From Edaphobacillus lindanitolerans (GTDB lineage: Bacteria > Bacillota > Bacilli > Bacillales_A > Planococcaceae), in contig NZ_FTPL01000003.1 of the NCBI RefSeq assembly GCF_900156305.1, positions 248,001-312,000 on the forward strand: DNA of 64,000 bases. The letters run 5' to 3'. The translations under genes were made by a program, and so were the position numbers. The notes below the pieces were generated by a model. That model saw only the letters and a list, made by a program, of their open reading frames with translations. It was not told the DNA's origin and searched no databases. Below are positions 12,310 through 21,502 of this stretch, piece after piece. Each line of letters opens with the position of its first letter. The first letter of the stretch is position 1.

Positions 12310-13152
12310 ATGGAACGGATCCTGTCCATGGAGGACATCCGTTTTACTTATACACCGGAAGAGACGGACAAGCCCTATGCGGTGGATGGCGTCTCTCTGG
12401 ACATGCACCAGGGCGAATGGATCGCCGTCGTCGGCCATAACGGGTCGGGCAAGTCGACGCTCGCCCGGCTCATGATTGGGCTTTTGTTCCCGCAGGAAGG
12501 GACGGTCAGCCTGTTCGGCGACGCCCTCACCGAGGAGAACCTGTGGGACAAGAGGTCGCAGATGGGGATGGTGTTCCAGAACCCGGACAACCAATTTGTC
12601 GGGGCGACCGTGCAGGACGATGTGGCGTTTGCCCTGGAGAACAACGGAATCCCGTTCGAAGAGATGACCGTGCGGGTGCGCGAGGCGCTCGCCCAGGTGA
12701 AGATGGAGAGGTTCCTGGACCATGAGCCCCAGCACCTCTCGGGGGGGCAGAAGCAGCGTGTCGCCATTGCGGGAGCGCTTGCCCTCAGGCCCCGCCTCCT
12801 CATCCTGGATGAGGCCACATCGATGCTGGATCCGCAGGGGCGCGAGGAAGTGATCCGGGTGATCCTTGAACTGAGGGAGAAGACGGGCCTGTCCGTCATC
12901 TCGATCACGCATGATCTGGAGGAAGCGCTTCTGGCGGACCGGATCATCGTCATGAACCGGGGCAGGAAGTTCGCCGAAGGCACGCCCCCGGAAGTGTTCG
13001 CAAGAGGGGAAGAACTGACATCGCTCGGTCTGGACCTGCCGTTTGCGGCGCGGATGACCGGACTCCTGCGCGAACGGGGCCTTGAGCTCGAAGAGACCAT
13101 GTCGGAACGGAAGTTGGTGGAAAGTCTATGGACATCACGCTCCAACGGGTAG
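12310..13152 (+). CDS. ecfA1: ECF transporter ATPase EcfA1
   Basis: First of two ABC ATPases energising energy-coupling-factor vitamin and metal importers; 280 residues. Walker A GHNGSGKST, Q-loop MVFQNPDNQF, ABC signature LSGGQKQR and Walker B LLILDEATSMLDPQGRE are all intact. The C-terminal extension seen in EcfA subunits is present. AGAGGAGG precedes the ATG. The last 25 bases overlap ecfA2. The cluster ecfA1-ecfA2-ecfT-truA-rplM-rpsI is conserved in Bacillales; the group II module serves S components encoded elsewhere. Confidence 0.96.
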   Translation: MERILSMEDIRFTYTPEETDKPYAVDGVSLDMHQGEWIAVVGHNGSGKSTLARLMIGLLFPQEGTVSLFGDALTEENLWDKRSQMGMVFQNPDNQFVGATVQDDVAFALENNGIPFEEMTVRVREALAQVKMERFLDHEPQHLSGGQKQRVAIAGALALRPRLLILDEATSMLDPQGREEVIRVILELREKTGLSVISITHDLEEALLADRIIVMNRGRKFAEGTPPEVFARGEELTSLGLDLPFAARMTGLLRERGLELEETMSERKLVESLWTSRSNG

Positions 13153-14000
13153 GCTATACATATGCCGCGGGGACGCCGTTCCAGAAGCAGGCGCTCCATG
13201 ACGTCGACGTCCGCATCCCGGACGGTTCCTACACGGCTGTCATCGGCCACACGGGCTCCGGCAAGTCGACCCTCCTGCAGCACCTGAACGCCCTCCTGAA
13301 GCCCACAGAGGGCACTGTGCGGGTCGGAGACACCGTGATTACCAAAGAGACGAAGGGCAAGCAGCTGCGGTCCGTACGCCGCAAGGTCGGCATCGTCTTC
13401 CAGTTCCCGGAGCACCAGCTCTTTGAAGAGACGGTCCTGAAAGATGTCATGTTCGGGCCGCTCAATTTCGGCATCCCCGAAGCGGAAGCGGCGGCGCGTG
13501 CCGAGGAACTGCTCGGCCTGCTCGGCCTTCCGGAAGGGACGGCGGAAAAGTCGCCGTTCGATCTGTCCGGCGGCCAGATGCGCCGCGTGGCGATTGCGGG
13601 GGTGCTCGCGATGGATCCGGATGTGCTCGTGCTCGATGAGCCGACCGCCGGTCTGGACCCTTCGGGGCGCCGGGAGATCATGGACCTGTTCCACCGGCTC
13701 CATGAAGAGCGGGACATGACCACAATCCTTGTCACCCACAGCATGGAGGATGCAGCGCGCTATGCAGATCATGTGATCGTCATGCATGACGGCACGGACG
13801 TGCTCGAGGGCCCGCCGGAAGATGTGTTCGGAGATGCCGGGCGGCTTGCCCGCTGGCGGCTCGAAGTCCCGCGCACCGTCGCCTTCCAGAGGGAGTTTGA
13901 ACGCGGCGCAGGGCTTCCCGAAGGGCCTCCGTGCCTGACGGAGGAGCAGCTTGCCGACTACCTGGCCGGTGCCGTCAAGAAGGGGGGCGGCGCCCGATGA
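13128..14000 (+). CDS. ecfA2: ECF transporter ATPase EcfA2
   Basis: Second ATPase of the ECF module, 290 residues. Walker A GHTGSGKST, Q-loop IVFQFPEHQLFEETV, signature LSGGQMRR and Walker B VLVLDEPTAGLDPSGRR are complete, so both sites of the A1/A2 heterodimer should be competent. It starts inside ecfA1 (25-base overlap) and its stop overlaps the ecfT start (ATGA), so all three are translationally coupled. Confidence 0.96.
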   Translation: MDITLQRVGYTYAAGTPFQKQALHDVDVRIPDGSYTAVIGHTGSGKSTLLQHLNALLKPTEGTVRVGDTVITKETKGKQLRSVRRKVGIVFQFPEHQLFEETVLKDVMFGPLNFGIPEAEAAARAEELLGLLGLPEGTAEKSPFDLSGGQMRRVAIAGVLAMDPDVLVLDEPTAGLDPSGRREIMDLFHRLHEERDMTTILVTHSMEDAARYADHVIVMHDGTDVLEGPPEDVFGDAGRLARWRLEVPRTVAFQREFERGAGLPEGPPCLTEEQLADYLAGAVKKGGGAR

Positions 14001-14794
14001 TGGAGAAAATGGTTTTCGGGCGCTACATCCCCGGCGACTCGTTCGTCCACCGGCTGGATCCCCGGACAAAGCTCATCTTCGTGTTCATCTTCATCGCGGC
14101 GGTGTTCCTTGCGAACAGCACCGCTTCCTATGCACTGCTTCTGGGGTTCACGCTGTTTGCGATCATCGTCTCGAAAGTGCGGATCGGCTTCCTCATCGGC
14201 GGCCTGAAGCCGGTCATCTTCCTGATCGCCTTCACCTTCCTGCTTCACATCTTCTTCACGAAGCAGGGGGACCTGCTGTTTGAGTTCGGATTTATCAAAG
14301 TGTACGAGGAAGGGCTCCGGCAGGGGATCTATATATCCGTCCGGTTCCTCGTCCTCGTCCTCATGACGTCGCTCCTGACCTTGACGACGTCGCCGATCTC
14401 GATCACGGACGGCCTGGAAGTGCTGCTCGGGCCGCTGAAGAAGATCCGATTCCCGGTCCATGAGCTTGCCCTCATGATGTCGATCTCGCTCCGGTTCATC
14501 CCGACGCTCATGGACGAAACCGACAAGATCCTGAAGGCCCAGCTCGCCCGGGGTTCCGACATCTCGTCGGGAACGATGAAAGAACGGGTGAAAGCGGTCG
14601 TCCCTCTTCTCGTCCCGCTTTTCGTCAGCGCCTTCAAGCGTGCAGAGGACCTGGCCGTCGCCATGGAAGTCCGCGGCTACAGGGGCGGGGAAGGGCGGAC
14701 GCGCTACCGGCAGCTCAAATGGGACTGGCGGGACACGACCGCCCTGCTCATCCTGCTGCTGCTGATCGCAGGGCTCTGGCTGCTGCGCAGGTGA
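13997..14794 (+). CDS. ecfT: ECF transporter transmembrane subunit EcfT
   Basis: Integral-membrane scaffold that couples the ATPases to S components; 265 residues, as in B. subtilis. The start MMEKMVFGRYIPGDSFVHRL matches the family. Several membrane segments are clear (for example LIFVFIFIAAVFLANS, VIFLIAFTFLLHIFF). The Ala-Arg-Gly coupling motif appears once (QLARGSDIS) and in a second related form (VRGYRGG). Overlaps ecfA2 by 4 bases. Confidence 0.95.
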   Translation: MMEKMVFGRYIPGDSFVHRLDPRTKLIFVFIFIAAVFLANSTASYALLLGFTLFAIIVSKVRIGFLIGGLKPVIFLIAFTFLLHIFFTKQGDLLFEFGFIKVYEEGLRQGIYISVRFLVLVLMTSLLTLTTSPISITDGLEVLLGPLKKIRFPVHELALMMSISLRFIPTLMDETDKILKAQLARGSDISSGTMKERVKAVVPLLVPLFVSAFKRAEDLAVAMEVRGYRGGEGRTRYRQLKWDWRDTTALLILLLLIAGLWLLRR

Positions 14795-14941
14795 TATGCA
14801 CCGAACGAACGGATTCATCTCGGTCCGTGCGGATATCAGCGGCATGCGGGATGACCCCCGTCCTGTGCTGACAAGACCGGGGGAGACGGGGAGCAGACCG
14901 GGACAGAACCGGCCGGAACAGCGATCAAGGAGGGACTGCCG

Positions 14942-15688
14942 ATGCGGCGCATCAAGATGATCATTTCCTATGACGGGAGCGGATTCGAAGGCTACCAGAT
15001 CCAGCCGAAGGGGCGGACGGTCCAGCAGGAACTCGAGGCGGCGCTCGCCGTCATTCACAAAGGCACTGCCGTCCGGGTGTCGGCATCCGGACGCACAGAT
15101 GCCGGCGTGCATGCGAGCGGGCAGGTGATCCATTTCGACACGTCGCTCGGCATTCCGGACGGACGGTGGGCGATGGCACTCAACACCCGCCTGCCGGCCG
15201 ATATCCGGGTCCTGCATGCGGAGGAGGTGTCCGGGAGCTTCCATGCGCGCTTCTCGGCCGAGGGGAAGACGTACCGGTATATTTGGGAACTCGCGGATGT
15301 GCCGAGCCCGTTCCGGCGCCACTTCGCCTCTCCGTCCAGAGGACAGGCCCCCGACATCGGAAAAATGGAAGCCGGGGCCGCGCATCTGATCGGCACGCAC
15401 GACTTCACGAGCTTCTGCTCGGCGAAGACGGATGTCGAGGACAAGGTGCGCACGGTGGAAGCGATCCGCTTTGAGCAGCGGGGGGATGAGCTCCATATGA
15501 TGATCACCGGGAGCGGCTTCCTATACAATATGGTCCGCATCATTGCCGGCACGCTCTGGGCGGTCGGCACGGGCCTGCTCGACCCGGACGCCGTGCCGGA
15601 AATCCTGGCGGCACGGGACCGTGCGAAAGCGGGGAAAACCGCGCCGCCGCAGGGATTGTATCTGGAAAAAGTGCGATACGGGGACTGA
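14942..15688 (+). CDS. truA: tRNA pseudouridine(38-40) synthase
   Basis: Converts uridines 38-40 of tRNA anticodon arms to pseudouridine; 248 residues. The catalytic Asp (D53) sits in SGRTDAGVHASGQ. Other family motifs are GKTYRYIWE and the C-terminal GSGFLYNMVRIIAGTLWAVG. AAGGAGGG precedes the ATG. The 147-bp gap to ecfT contains G/C-rich inverted repeats without a T-run, so co-transcription is likely. Confidence 0.96.
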   Translation: MRRIKMIISYDGSGFEGYQIQPKGRTVQQELEAALAVIHKGTAVRVSASGRTDAGVHASGQVIHFDTSLGIPDGRWAMALNTRLPADIRVLHAEEVSGSFHARFSAEGKTYRYIWELADVPSPFRRHFASPSRGQAPDIGKMEAGAAHLIGTHDFTSFCSAKTDVEDKVRTVEAIRFEQRGDELHMMITGSGFLYNMVRIIAGTLWAVGTGLLDPDAVPEILAARDRAKAGKTAPPQGLYLEKVRYGD

Positions 15689-15720
15689 AACAACTTTTCC
15701 TGGCGTTTTCGGGAAAATGG

Positions 15721-15749
15721 TTGACTTCTCCATCAATCCACGGTATGAT
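15721..15749 (+). promoter_or_regulatory. Sigma-A promoter of rplM-rpsI
   Basis: TTGACT and TATGAT separated by exactly 17 bases, the best promoter match in this part of the window. Predicted start about 15756 gives a leader of about 100 bases before rplM. Confidence 0.85.
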
Positions 15750-15755
15750 GATAAG

Positions 15756-15857
15756 CGGTATTTCGATAACCCCACTAAAGAATGCCCCGGTAAGGTTTCT
15801 TTGTGTTTGGGATATAGAAACGGAACAGATTGAACGAAAATCTAGGAGGATTACCAC
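15756..15857 (+). ncRNA. Candidate L13-type r-protein leader
   Basis: About 100 transcribed bases precede rplM, from the promoter above. Known biology: low-G+C Gram-positives carry a small autoregulatory L13 leader at this place. The sequence contains a GTTTCTTTGTG/TATAGAAAC pairing (GTTTC with GAAAC) just before the ribosome-binding site. Assignment rests on position and this hairpin, not on a covariance search. Confidence 0.5.
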
Positions 15858-16295
15858 ATGCGTACAACTTTCATGGCGAATGCCCAAAATGTTGACCGCA
15901 AATGGCTCGTGATCGACGCAGAAGGCAAGACGCTCGGCCGTCTCGCTTCCGAAGTCGCTTCGATCCTGCGCGGCAAGCACAAACCAACGTACACACCGAA
16001 CGTGGACACTGGCGACCACGTCATCATCATCAACGCTGAAAAGATCGAACTCACAGGCAACAAGCTTCAGGACAAGATCTACTACCGTCACACGGGCCAT
16101 CCGGGCGGCATCCGCAAGCGCACAGCCGGCGAAATGCGCGACAAGTACCCGACTCGCATGCTCGAGCTTGCCATCAAAGGCATGCTTCCAAAAGGCCCGC
16201 TCGGCCGTCAGATGTTCCGCAAACTGAACGTCTATGCAGGCGCTGAGCATCCGCACCAAGCACAACAACCGGAAGTTTACGAACTTCGCGGGTAA
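15858..16295 (+). CDS. rplM: 50S ribosomal protein L13
   Basis: L13, 145 residues, an early 50S assembly protein. [20 protein letters not shown] is the conserved N-terminus; [20 protein letters not shown] and [21 protein letters not shown] follow. AGGAGG precedes the ATG. Transcribed with rpsI from its own promoter, and ended by the terminator at 16720. Confidence 0.97.
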   Translation: MRTTFMANAQNVDRKWLVIDAEGKTLGRLASEVASILRGKHKPTYTPNVDTGDHVIIINAEKIELTGNKLQDKIYYRHTGHPGGIRKRTAGEMRDKYPTRMLELAIKGMLPKGPLGRQMFRKLNVYAGAEHPHQAQQPEVYELRG

Positions 16296-16313
16296 TTTAG
16301 AGGAGGAACCAAC

Positions 16314-16706
16314 TTGGCACAAGTTCAATACATCGGCACCGGCCGCCGCAAGACTTCCGTTGCCCGCGTACGCCTCGTACCCGGCGAAGGCAAAGTCGTC
16401 ATCAATGGCCGTGACGCAGAAGATTACATCCCGTTCGAAACACTCCGTGAAGTCATCAAGCAACCGCTTGTTGCAACGGAAACACTCGGCAGCTACGACG
16501 TTCTCGTCAACGTCAACGGCGGCGGCTTCACCGGCCAGGCCGGCGCAATCCGCCACGGCGTAGCACGCGCCCTTCTTCAAGTAGACCCTGAATTCCGCCC
16601 TGCGCTCAAATCTGCAGGCCTCCTCACGCGTGACGCACGCATGAAGGAACGGAAGAAATACGGTCTCAAAGGCGCCCGTCGTGCACCTCAGTTCTCGAAG
16701 CGCTAA
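16314..16706 (+). CDS. rpsI: 30S ribosomal protein S9
   Basis: S9, 130 residues; its basic C-terminal tail (ending APQFSKR) reaches the P-site tRNA anticodon loop. The start codon is TTG, with GAGGAGG upstream; [20 protein letters not shown] is canonical. Lies 18 bases after rplM. In B. subtilis ybaJ and cwlD follow; here about 23.7 kb of other genes intervene before cwlD. Confidence 0.97.
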   Translation: MAQVQYIGTGRRKTSVARVRLVPGEGKVVINGRDAEDYIPFETLREVIKQPLVATETLGSYDVLVNVNGGGFTGQAGAIRHGVARALLQVDPEFRPALKSAGLLTRDARMKERKKYGLKGARRAPQFSKR

Positions 16707-16719
16707 TTTTCAACATCAC

Positions 16720-16754
16720 AAGGCTCTCAACCAATTTGGTTGGGGGCTTTTTTG
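16720..16754 (+). terminator. Terminator of rplM-rpsI
   Basis: Arms around CAACCAA-TTTGGTTG, extended by AAGGC/GCTTT, followed by T6. It lies 14 bases after the rpsI stop. Confidence 0.85.
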
Positions 16755-16791
16755 TTATCCTGTTTAGAGAAGCAAGAGGAGGCCCATTAAC

Positions 16792-17412
16792 TTGAAAATC
16801 TTAATATTAGGCGCAACCGGGAGAGTTGGCAGTCACATCGTCAAATATGCTCTTCGTGACGGACACCTGGTGACTGTCCTTGCCCGCATGCCGGAGAAGG
16901 TCCAATTAAATCATGAACGCCTCACGGTCATTCAAGGCGATGCATTAAACTATGATGCAATTGCATATGCCATGCATGGAATGGAAGTTGTGATCAGTGC
17001 CCTAAATACAGACGGACGCGCGACACTCTCGGAAAGCACGCCCCTGATCATCAAAGCCATGGAAACGGAAGGGCTCAAACGGATCATTACAATCGGGACT
17101 GCGGGAATCCTGCAGAGCCGTATCGAACCGGATGTCTTGCGCTATCAGTCAAGCGAATCCAAGCGCAAAGTTACCCGTGCGGCCGAAGAACATGAGAAAG
17201 TCTACAAGTTGCTGAAGCAATCCAATCTGGACTGGACTATCGTCTGTCCGACATACTTGCCGGACGGAGAACGGCTGGGCAACTACCGGACGGAACCGGA
17301 TTTCCTGCCTGAAGGCGGCAGCCAAATTTCAGTGCCGGATACCGCGGAATTCGCTTACAGTCAGATAGAAAGCGGTAAGTATATAAAAAAGCGTGTGGGA
17401 ATCGCTTATTAA
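16792..17412 (+). CDS. NAD(P)-binding Rossmann-fold protein (NmrA/atypical SDR type)
   Basis: Atypical short-chain dehydrogenase of 206 residues. The N-terminal GATGRVGSHIVKYAL is a glycine-rich dinucleotide-binding motif; DWTIVCPTYLPDGERLGNYR is the typical mid-domain segment of NAD(P)H-binding proteins such as YwnB. There is no clear YxxxK pair, so catalysis is uncertain and a redox-sensing or flavin-reductase role is possible. TTG start, with AGAGGAGG 9 bases upstream. It is the first gene of the accessory block and has less biased base composition than the r-protein genes before it. Confidence 0.8.
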   Translation: MKILILGATGRVGSHIVKYALRDGHLVTVLARMPEKVQLNHERLTVIQGDALNYDAIAYAMHGMEVVISALNTDGRATLSESTPLIIKAMETEGLKRIITIGTAGILQSRIEPDVLRYQSSESKRKVTRAAEEHEKVYKLLKQSNLDWTIVCPTYLPDGERLGNYRTEPDFLPEGGSQISVPDTAEFAYSQIESGKYIKKRVGIAY

Positions 17413-17576
17413 CATTTTTATGGAGATACTTTATGAGGGGCAGCGGAGGGGTCATTGCAGGTCCTTTATTGTCCCGTTGCTTTCAGTGCGTGTCCCTTGC
17501 AGACAAACTGCCGTCTCTTTACCGGCGGCGGGGCAAGCATCAGGAAGCTATAGGTATGGAGCGATGGATTGCGCAC

Positions 17577-17616
17577 AAAAAGACCACCGGATCAGCCATG
17601 ATCCGGTGGTTTGTTT
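17577..17616. terminator. Bidirectional terminator
   Basis: Perfect 11-bp stem ACCACCGGATC/GATCCGGTGGT (17583-17610) flanked by A5 on the left and TTTGTTTT on the right, so it can end the convergent transcripts of the 16792 gene and the gltP-type gene. Confidence 0.85.
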
Positions 17617-17634
17617 TGCATCTGCTGAATGAAC

Positions 17635-18930
17635 TTAAGCGGGAGAATCCGCGGAATGATTCTTGTAGAGGTTCACGTATTCTTCCCGTTTGCCATCGTC
17701 GAAACGGCGTTCCCATTTTGCGATGACGACCGTGGCGAGTGAGTTACCGACGACGTTGACGACTGTGCGCGCCATGTCGAGCAGGCGGTCGATTCCCGCG
17801 ATGAAGGCGAGGCCTTCCAGCGGGATGCCGACAGAACCGAGTGTGGCGAGCAGGACGACAAAGGAGACGCCCGGTACACCCGCAATGCCCTTGGACGTGA
17901 CCATCAGTACGAGAACGAGCGTGATCTGTTCCATGATGCTCAGGTCAATATGATACATCTGGGCGATGAACAATGCCGCGATGGCCTGATACAGCGTGGA
18001 GCCGTCCAGGTTGAACGAGTAGCCGGTCGGTACCACGAAAGAGACAATGTCCTTCGGGCTCCCGAATTTTTCCATCTTCTCAATGATCTTCGGCAGGACC
18101 GTCTCCGAGCTGGATGTTGAATAGGCGAGCAGGAGCTCATCCTTCAACACCCGGAGAAGGTTGAAGATGTTGATGCCGACCAGTTTTGCGATGCCTCCCA
18201 GGATCACGAGGATGAAGAAGATCATGGCGGCATAGACGAGAATCATCAGCTTTCCGAGCGGGATGAGCGAAGACAGCCCGAACTTGGAGATCGTGACGGC
18301 GATGAGCGCGAAGACACCGAACGGGGCGAACTTCATGATCAGGTTCGTCACCCAGAACATGGCGTCGGCCGTTCCCTCAAAGAAGGCGAGGACCGGTTTC
18401 CCCTTATCACCGATTGCCGCCACACCCAGACCGAACAGGACCGAGAAGAAGATGATCTGCAGCATATTCGCACTCGCCATGGAGTCCACGATGTTCGTCG
18501 GGACGATGTTCACGATGGTTTGCAGGATTCCGTGATCTTCACTGCTTACTTCCTTCGTTGTCTCCATATATTGACCGATATCGGACTTCTGAAGGCTCGA
18601 CATGTCCACGCCGGTGCCCGGATGGAACAGGTTGGCCGCCAGCAGACCGACAAGGATGGCGATCGTGGTGACCGCTTCAAAGTAAAGGAGCGTCTTTCCG
18701 CCGAGTTTCCCGAGCTGTTTCATGTCGCCGGTTCCGGCAACGCCGAGGATGAGTGACGAAACGATGATCGGGACGACGATCATCTTGATCATATTGAGGA
18801 ACATGGTTCCGATCGGCTGCAAGTATTTCTCGACTCCCGGATTTCCGTAGAACACGGCACCCACAATGATTCCGAGGATTAAGCCCGCCAATATCTGATA
18901 GGCCAATGGAAATTTGAACTTCTTTTTCAT
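17635..18930 (-). CDS. gltP: Dicarboxylate/amino acid:cation symporter (GltP/GltT type)
   Basis: DAACS-family secondary transporter, 431 residues, for glutamate/aspartate or C4-dicarboxylates. Diagnostic elements are the serine-rich hairpin AYSTSSSETVLPKIIEKM and the substrate/cation site region PTGYSFNLDGSTLYQ, plus the GGIAKLVG and N-terminal ILAGLILGIIVGA helices. Whether the substrate is glutamate or a dicarboxylate cannot be decided from these motifs. Transcribed alone, away from the SUFU-domain gene; shares a terminator with the upstream convergent gene. Confidence 0.9.
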   Translation of the reverse strand: MKKKFKFPLAYQILAGLILGIIVGAVFYGNPGVEKYLQPIGTMFLNMIKMIVVPIIVSSLILGVAGTGDMKQLGKLGGKTLLYFEAVTTIAILVGLLAANLFHPGTGVDMSSLQKSDIGQYMETTKEVSSEDHGILQTIVNIVPTNIVDSMASANMLQIIFFSVLFGLGVAAIGDKGKPVLAFFEGTADAMFWVTNLIMKFAPFGVFALIAVTISKFGLSSLIPLGKLMILVYAAMIFFILVILGGIAKLVGINIFNLLRVLKDELLLAYSTSSSETVLPKIIEKMEKFGSPKDIVSFVVPTGYSFNLDGSTLYQAIAALFIAQMYHIDLSIMEQITLVLVLMVTSKGIAGVPGVSFVVLLATLGSVGIPLEGLAFIAGIDRLLDMARTVVNVVGNSLATVVIAKWERRFDDGKREEYVNLYKNHSADSPA

Positions 18931-19280
18931 AGGGTAGCCTTCTTTCTGAATGGGTATATGTGCGGGTTGCTGAATTGTAATGTGTTACATATAACCTGCG
19001 GTGGTTCTTATTAAACAGGAATAATCTGACTATATTGATATAACATTTTCTGTTGCGGGAATCATGATTAACCTCATGGAAGGGCTTTCATGAATAGCTT
19101 TATGTCGATATTTTAAAGTGATTTACATTAAAAGTAAAGTTGTTTTTTGTGGAAATTCTATCGCGAAATAGTATGAATGTTTTGCTCTTGCTGGTTGGTG
19201 GGAGGGTCAGGTTCTGCTGGACATGGACTGACGATAACCATAACCTATGAATGAGAGATTCTTGACCGGGAGGGAACTGG
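18931..19280. other. Divergent intergenic region between gltP-type and SUFU-domain genes
   Basis: A+T-rich compared with its flanks. The only symmetric element found is TGTAA-TGTG-TTACA (18976-18989), 46 bases before the gltP start, which could be an operator. It does not fit the 17-base TnrA/GlnR spacing. No convincing promoter pair or small gene was found; the SUFU gene has a strong GGGAGGG ribosome-binding site at the right edge. Confidence 0.5.
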
Positions 19281-20342
19281 ATGACAGAAGAAGGGCAGGC
19301 GCCGGGCTGGGAGGCCATCGACGGGGCGCTGGAAAGGCTATACGGGGCTCAGGAACCGAAGCATTACGGAACACTCATTCCATACGCGATGGGCGGATCT
19401 GATCCGCTTGACGGGATCAGTGCCTATCAGGCGGAAGAGCCGGTGCCGCACTGGCATTTCGTGACATATGGCTTTTCTGAACTGTATCAAAAAGAAAGCG
19501 GGGACCCGGAAGAAAGCGGGTATGGATTTGAACTGACATTCCGTCTCGTGCGCACACAAGAGGAGGAAGAGCCGCCGGCATGGGCGCTGAATCTTCTGCA
19601 GAACATGGGCAGATATGTATTCTCCAGCGGAAATGTTTTCCGTGCGGGCGATTACATGGATGCGAACGGACCGATCTGTCTCGATTCGGACACCAGGCTG
19701 ACGGCACTGGCATTCGTCCGTGACCCGGAACTCCCCGGGATTGATACGCCGAACGGACGGGTGGAATTTCTGCAGATGACAGGGATCACACAAGACGAAC
19801 TGGCGGCCATGCAGGCCTGGAATACATTTGGCGTCCTGGATGCCGGTGCCGCTCACATTCCGTCATATCTCACGGATCTGGAGCGTCATTCGCTCATGGA
19901 GGACAAAGCGGTCTCCGATGCCGTGCAGGACGGACTGGAGCGGGAGGGTTCGAGTACAGGCTTCCTGTTTGTCGATCAACTCGGTTGGACACCGGGGAAA
20001 AAGGGATGGCTCCGCAAAACCGCGCCGGTTCTGACAATCGGGGCAAAACAGGCAGATATCATCGGCAAGCTGCTTTTGGGGAGAATTCCGAAAGGAAGGG
20101 AATTGACGCTGGCGGGAGCAGGTCATTCCGTCGTGTTCAAGCGGGGCGAACAGGCCTTGCACATGGAGGACAGCCAGGAAGTCACCATTGTCCTGGATGA
20201 CCGGTCTGCGCGCGAGATGGCACAGAATCTCGTCCCCCAAGCACGAAGGTTTGACGCTCCTTTCAAGGATGGGCTGACAGTGGAGATCGTAAAGACGGAA
20301 ATCACCGATCAGGATGGAAGCGTGATCCGCACAATTGGATGA
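19281..20342 (+). CDS. Suppressor-of-fused (SUFU) domain protein
   Basis: 353 residues. The first half carries the bacterial SUFU domain: HWHFVTYGFSELYQKES, then GFELTFRLVR and WALNLLQNMGRYVFSSG are typical strands and helices. Known biology: in Bacilli such proteins include immunity partners of LXG/nuclease toxins (YqcF-like). The second half is a less conserved extension. No toxin gene is adjacent; downstream are a small membrane protein and a DUF4256 protein on the same strand. Start supported by GGGAGGG. Immunity function here is inference. Confidence 0.8.
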   Translation: MTEEGQAPGWEAIDGALERLYGAQEPKHYGTLIPYAMGGSDPLDGISAYQAEEPVPHWHFVTYGFSELYQKESGDPEESGYGFELTFRLVRTQEEEEPPAWALNLLQNMGRYVFSSGNVFRAGDYMDANGPICLDSDTRLTALAFVRDPELPGIDTPNGRVEFLQMTGITQDELAAMQAWNTFGVLDAGAAHIPSYLTDLERHSLMEDKAVSDAVQDGLEREGSSTGFLFVDQLGWTPGKKGWLRKTAPVLTIGAKQADIIGKLLLGRIPKGRELTLAGAGHSVVFKRGEQALHMEDSQEVTIVLDDRSAREMAQNLVPQARRFDAPFKDGLTVEIVKTEITDQDGSVIRTIG

Positions 20343-20402
20343 TCCAGGGCCGGCGGGGCTGTACGGTTCGGTCGGGGGATCATTAAAAGAGGAGAAGGAA
20401 AA

Positions 20403-20831
20403 TTGGTGGTCATATGGGCGTTTCTATTATTATTTGTCGTCATCCTTGCGGGGCTGGTGACGGGGAGGGTCCTGTACAAGCGGGCGCTGAGAAGGGAGAA
20501 CTGGTCCCGGGATGCCGGGCTCGACCTCGTCTCGGATGACTGCCCGCATCAAGTCCGGATCCCTTACGGGCAGGCTTCTTCCCTGCGCTGGAAAAGACGG
20601 GAGCTCAGGGTGAACACCGGCATATTCGGCCGGCAGACCCACTTCCGGAAAACCTGGTACCGGATTCGCTGCGGGGATTGCGGCAAGAAACATCATTACT
20701 ATCTGGTGGAGACGCCGGACACCCGCCGGTTCAACCGGATCGGGATCCGGTATGCACTCGGCACTTTGGCGGGCATCCTGCTGGTGTTCGGGGTTCTCGC
20801 ACAGCTGCTGGATCTCCTGTTCAATTTATAA
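20403..20831 (+). CDS. Small membrane protein with zinc-ribbon-like CxxC
   Basis: 142 residues, not recognised. An N-terminal hydrophobic helix (IWAFLLLFVVILAGLVTG) and a C-terminal one (LAGILLVFGVLAQLLDLLF) flank a basic cytoplasmic-looking domain with RCGDCGKKHHYYLV, a single CxxC next to His-His that may bind metal. TTG start with GGAG upstream; GTG 3 bases later is an equal alternative. It lies 60 bp after the SUFU gene and probably shares its transcript. Confidence 0.65.
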   Translation: MVVIWAFLLLFVVILAGLVTGRVLYKRALRRENWSRDAGLDLVSDDCPHQVRIPYGQASSLRWKRRELRVNTGIFGRQTHFRKTWYRIRCGDCGKKHHYYLVETPDTRRFNRIGIRYALGTLAGILLVFGVLAQLLDLLFNL

Positions 20832-20901
20832 GAAAGCGGACCTCCAGAGATGATGAAACGAGTACAAATGCATAATTCAAAGAACGGGGAGGCGGGCATT
20901 C

Positions 20902-21468
20902 ATGGAAACTGAAACCGAGGAACTGGCACCGGAGGAGCGCGATCAACTGCTGGAGATCCTTCGGAAGCGCTTCACAAGCAACATGGAGCGGCATGAGGGA
21001 CTGGAATGGGAGAAGATCCGGCTGAAACTCGAAGCCCGTCCGGACAGGCTCTGGTCGCTCGGTGAGATGGAACGGACAGGCGGTGAGCCGGATGTTGTGG
21101 GCATCGATCCGGAGACGGGGGAATACCTGTTTTATGACTGTTCCCCGGAAAGTCCGAAGGGCCGAAGGAGCACCTGTTATGACCGGCAGGCACTCGAATC
21201 GAGGGCCAAGCACAAGCCGGAAGCAAGTGTGGAAGAAATGGCGGCCGGGATGGGGATCGAGTTGTTGACGGAAGACGAATACCGGCAGCTTCAGACGTTC
21301 GGACCTTTCGACAAAAAGACGTCCAGCTGGATCCGGACGCCTGACGATATTCGGGAACTCGGCGGTGCCCTGTTTTGTGACTGGCGCTACGGGCATGTCT
21401 TTGTCTACCATAACGGGGCCTCATCTTACTATGCCTCGCGCGGATTCCGGGGCAGGCTGAACGTCTGA
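20902..21468 (+). CDS. DUF4256 family protein
   Basis: 188 residues, a conserved Bacillota protein of unknown function. The family core is easily seen: GLEWEKIRLKLEARPDRLWSL, MERTGGEPDVVGIDPETGEY, DCSPESPKGRRSTCYDR and the C-terminal LGGALFCDWRYGHVFVYHNG. It starts at an ATG behind GGGGAGG and ends before a strong terminator. No active site has been assigned to the family that I know of. Last of three same-strand genes following the SUFU protein. Confidence 0.85.
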   Translation: METETEELAPEERDQLLEILRKRFTSNMERHEGLEWEKIRLKLEARPDRLWSLGEMERTGGEPDVVGIDPETGEYLFYDCSPESPKGRRSTCYDRQALESRAKHKPEASVEEMAAGMGIELLTEDEYRQLQTFGPFDKKTSSWIRTPDDIRELGGALFCDWRYGHVFVYHNGASSYYASRGFRGRLNV

Positions 21469-21502
21469 TCCTGATGGGGCATGGATGTGAGGAATATAGA
21501 GT

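Noticed and set aside
12375-15496. Long minus-strand frames (564 and 512 codons) opposite ecfA1, ecfA2, ecfT and truA
   Set aside because: Same cause: low stop-codon density in G/C-rich antisense. The plus-strand genes have complete motifs and ribosome-binding sites.
16719-16790. ybaJ-like methyltransferase gene remnant after rpsI
   Set aside because: Only a terminator and a ribosome-binding site lie here; no trace of the B. subtilis neighbour was recognised.
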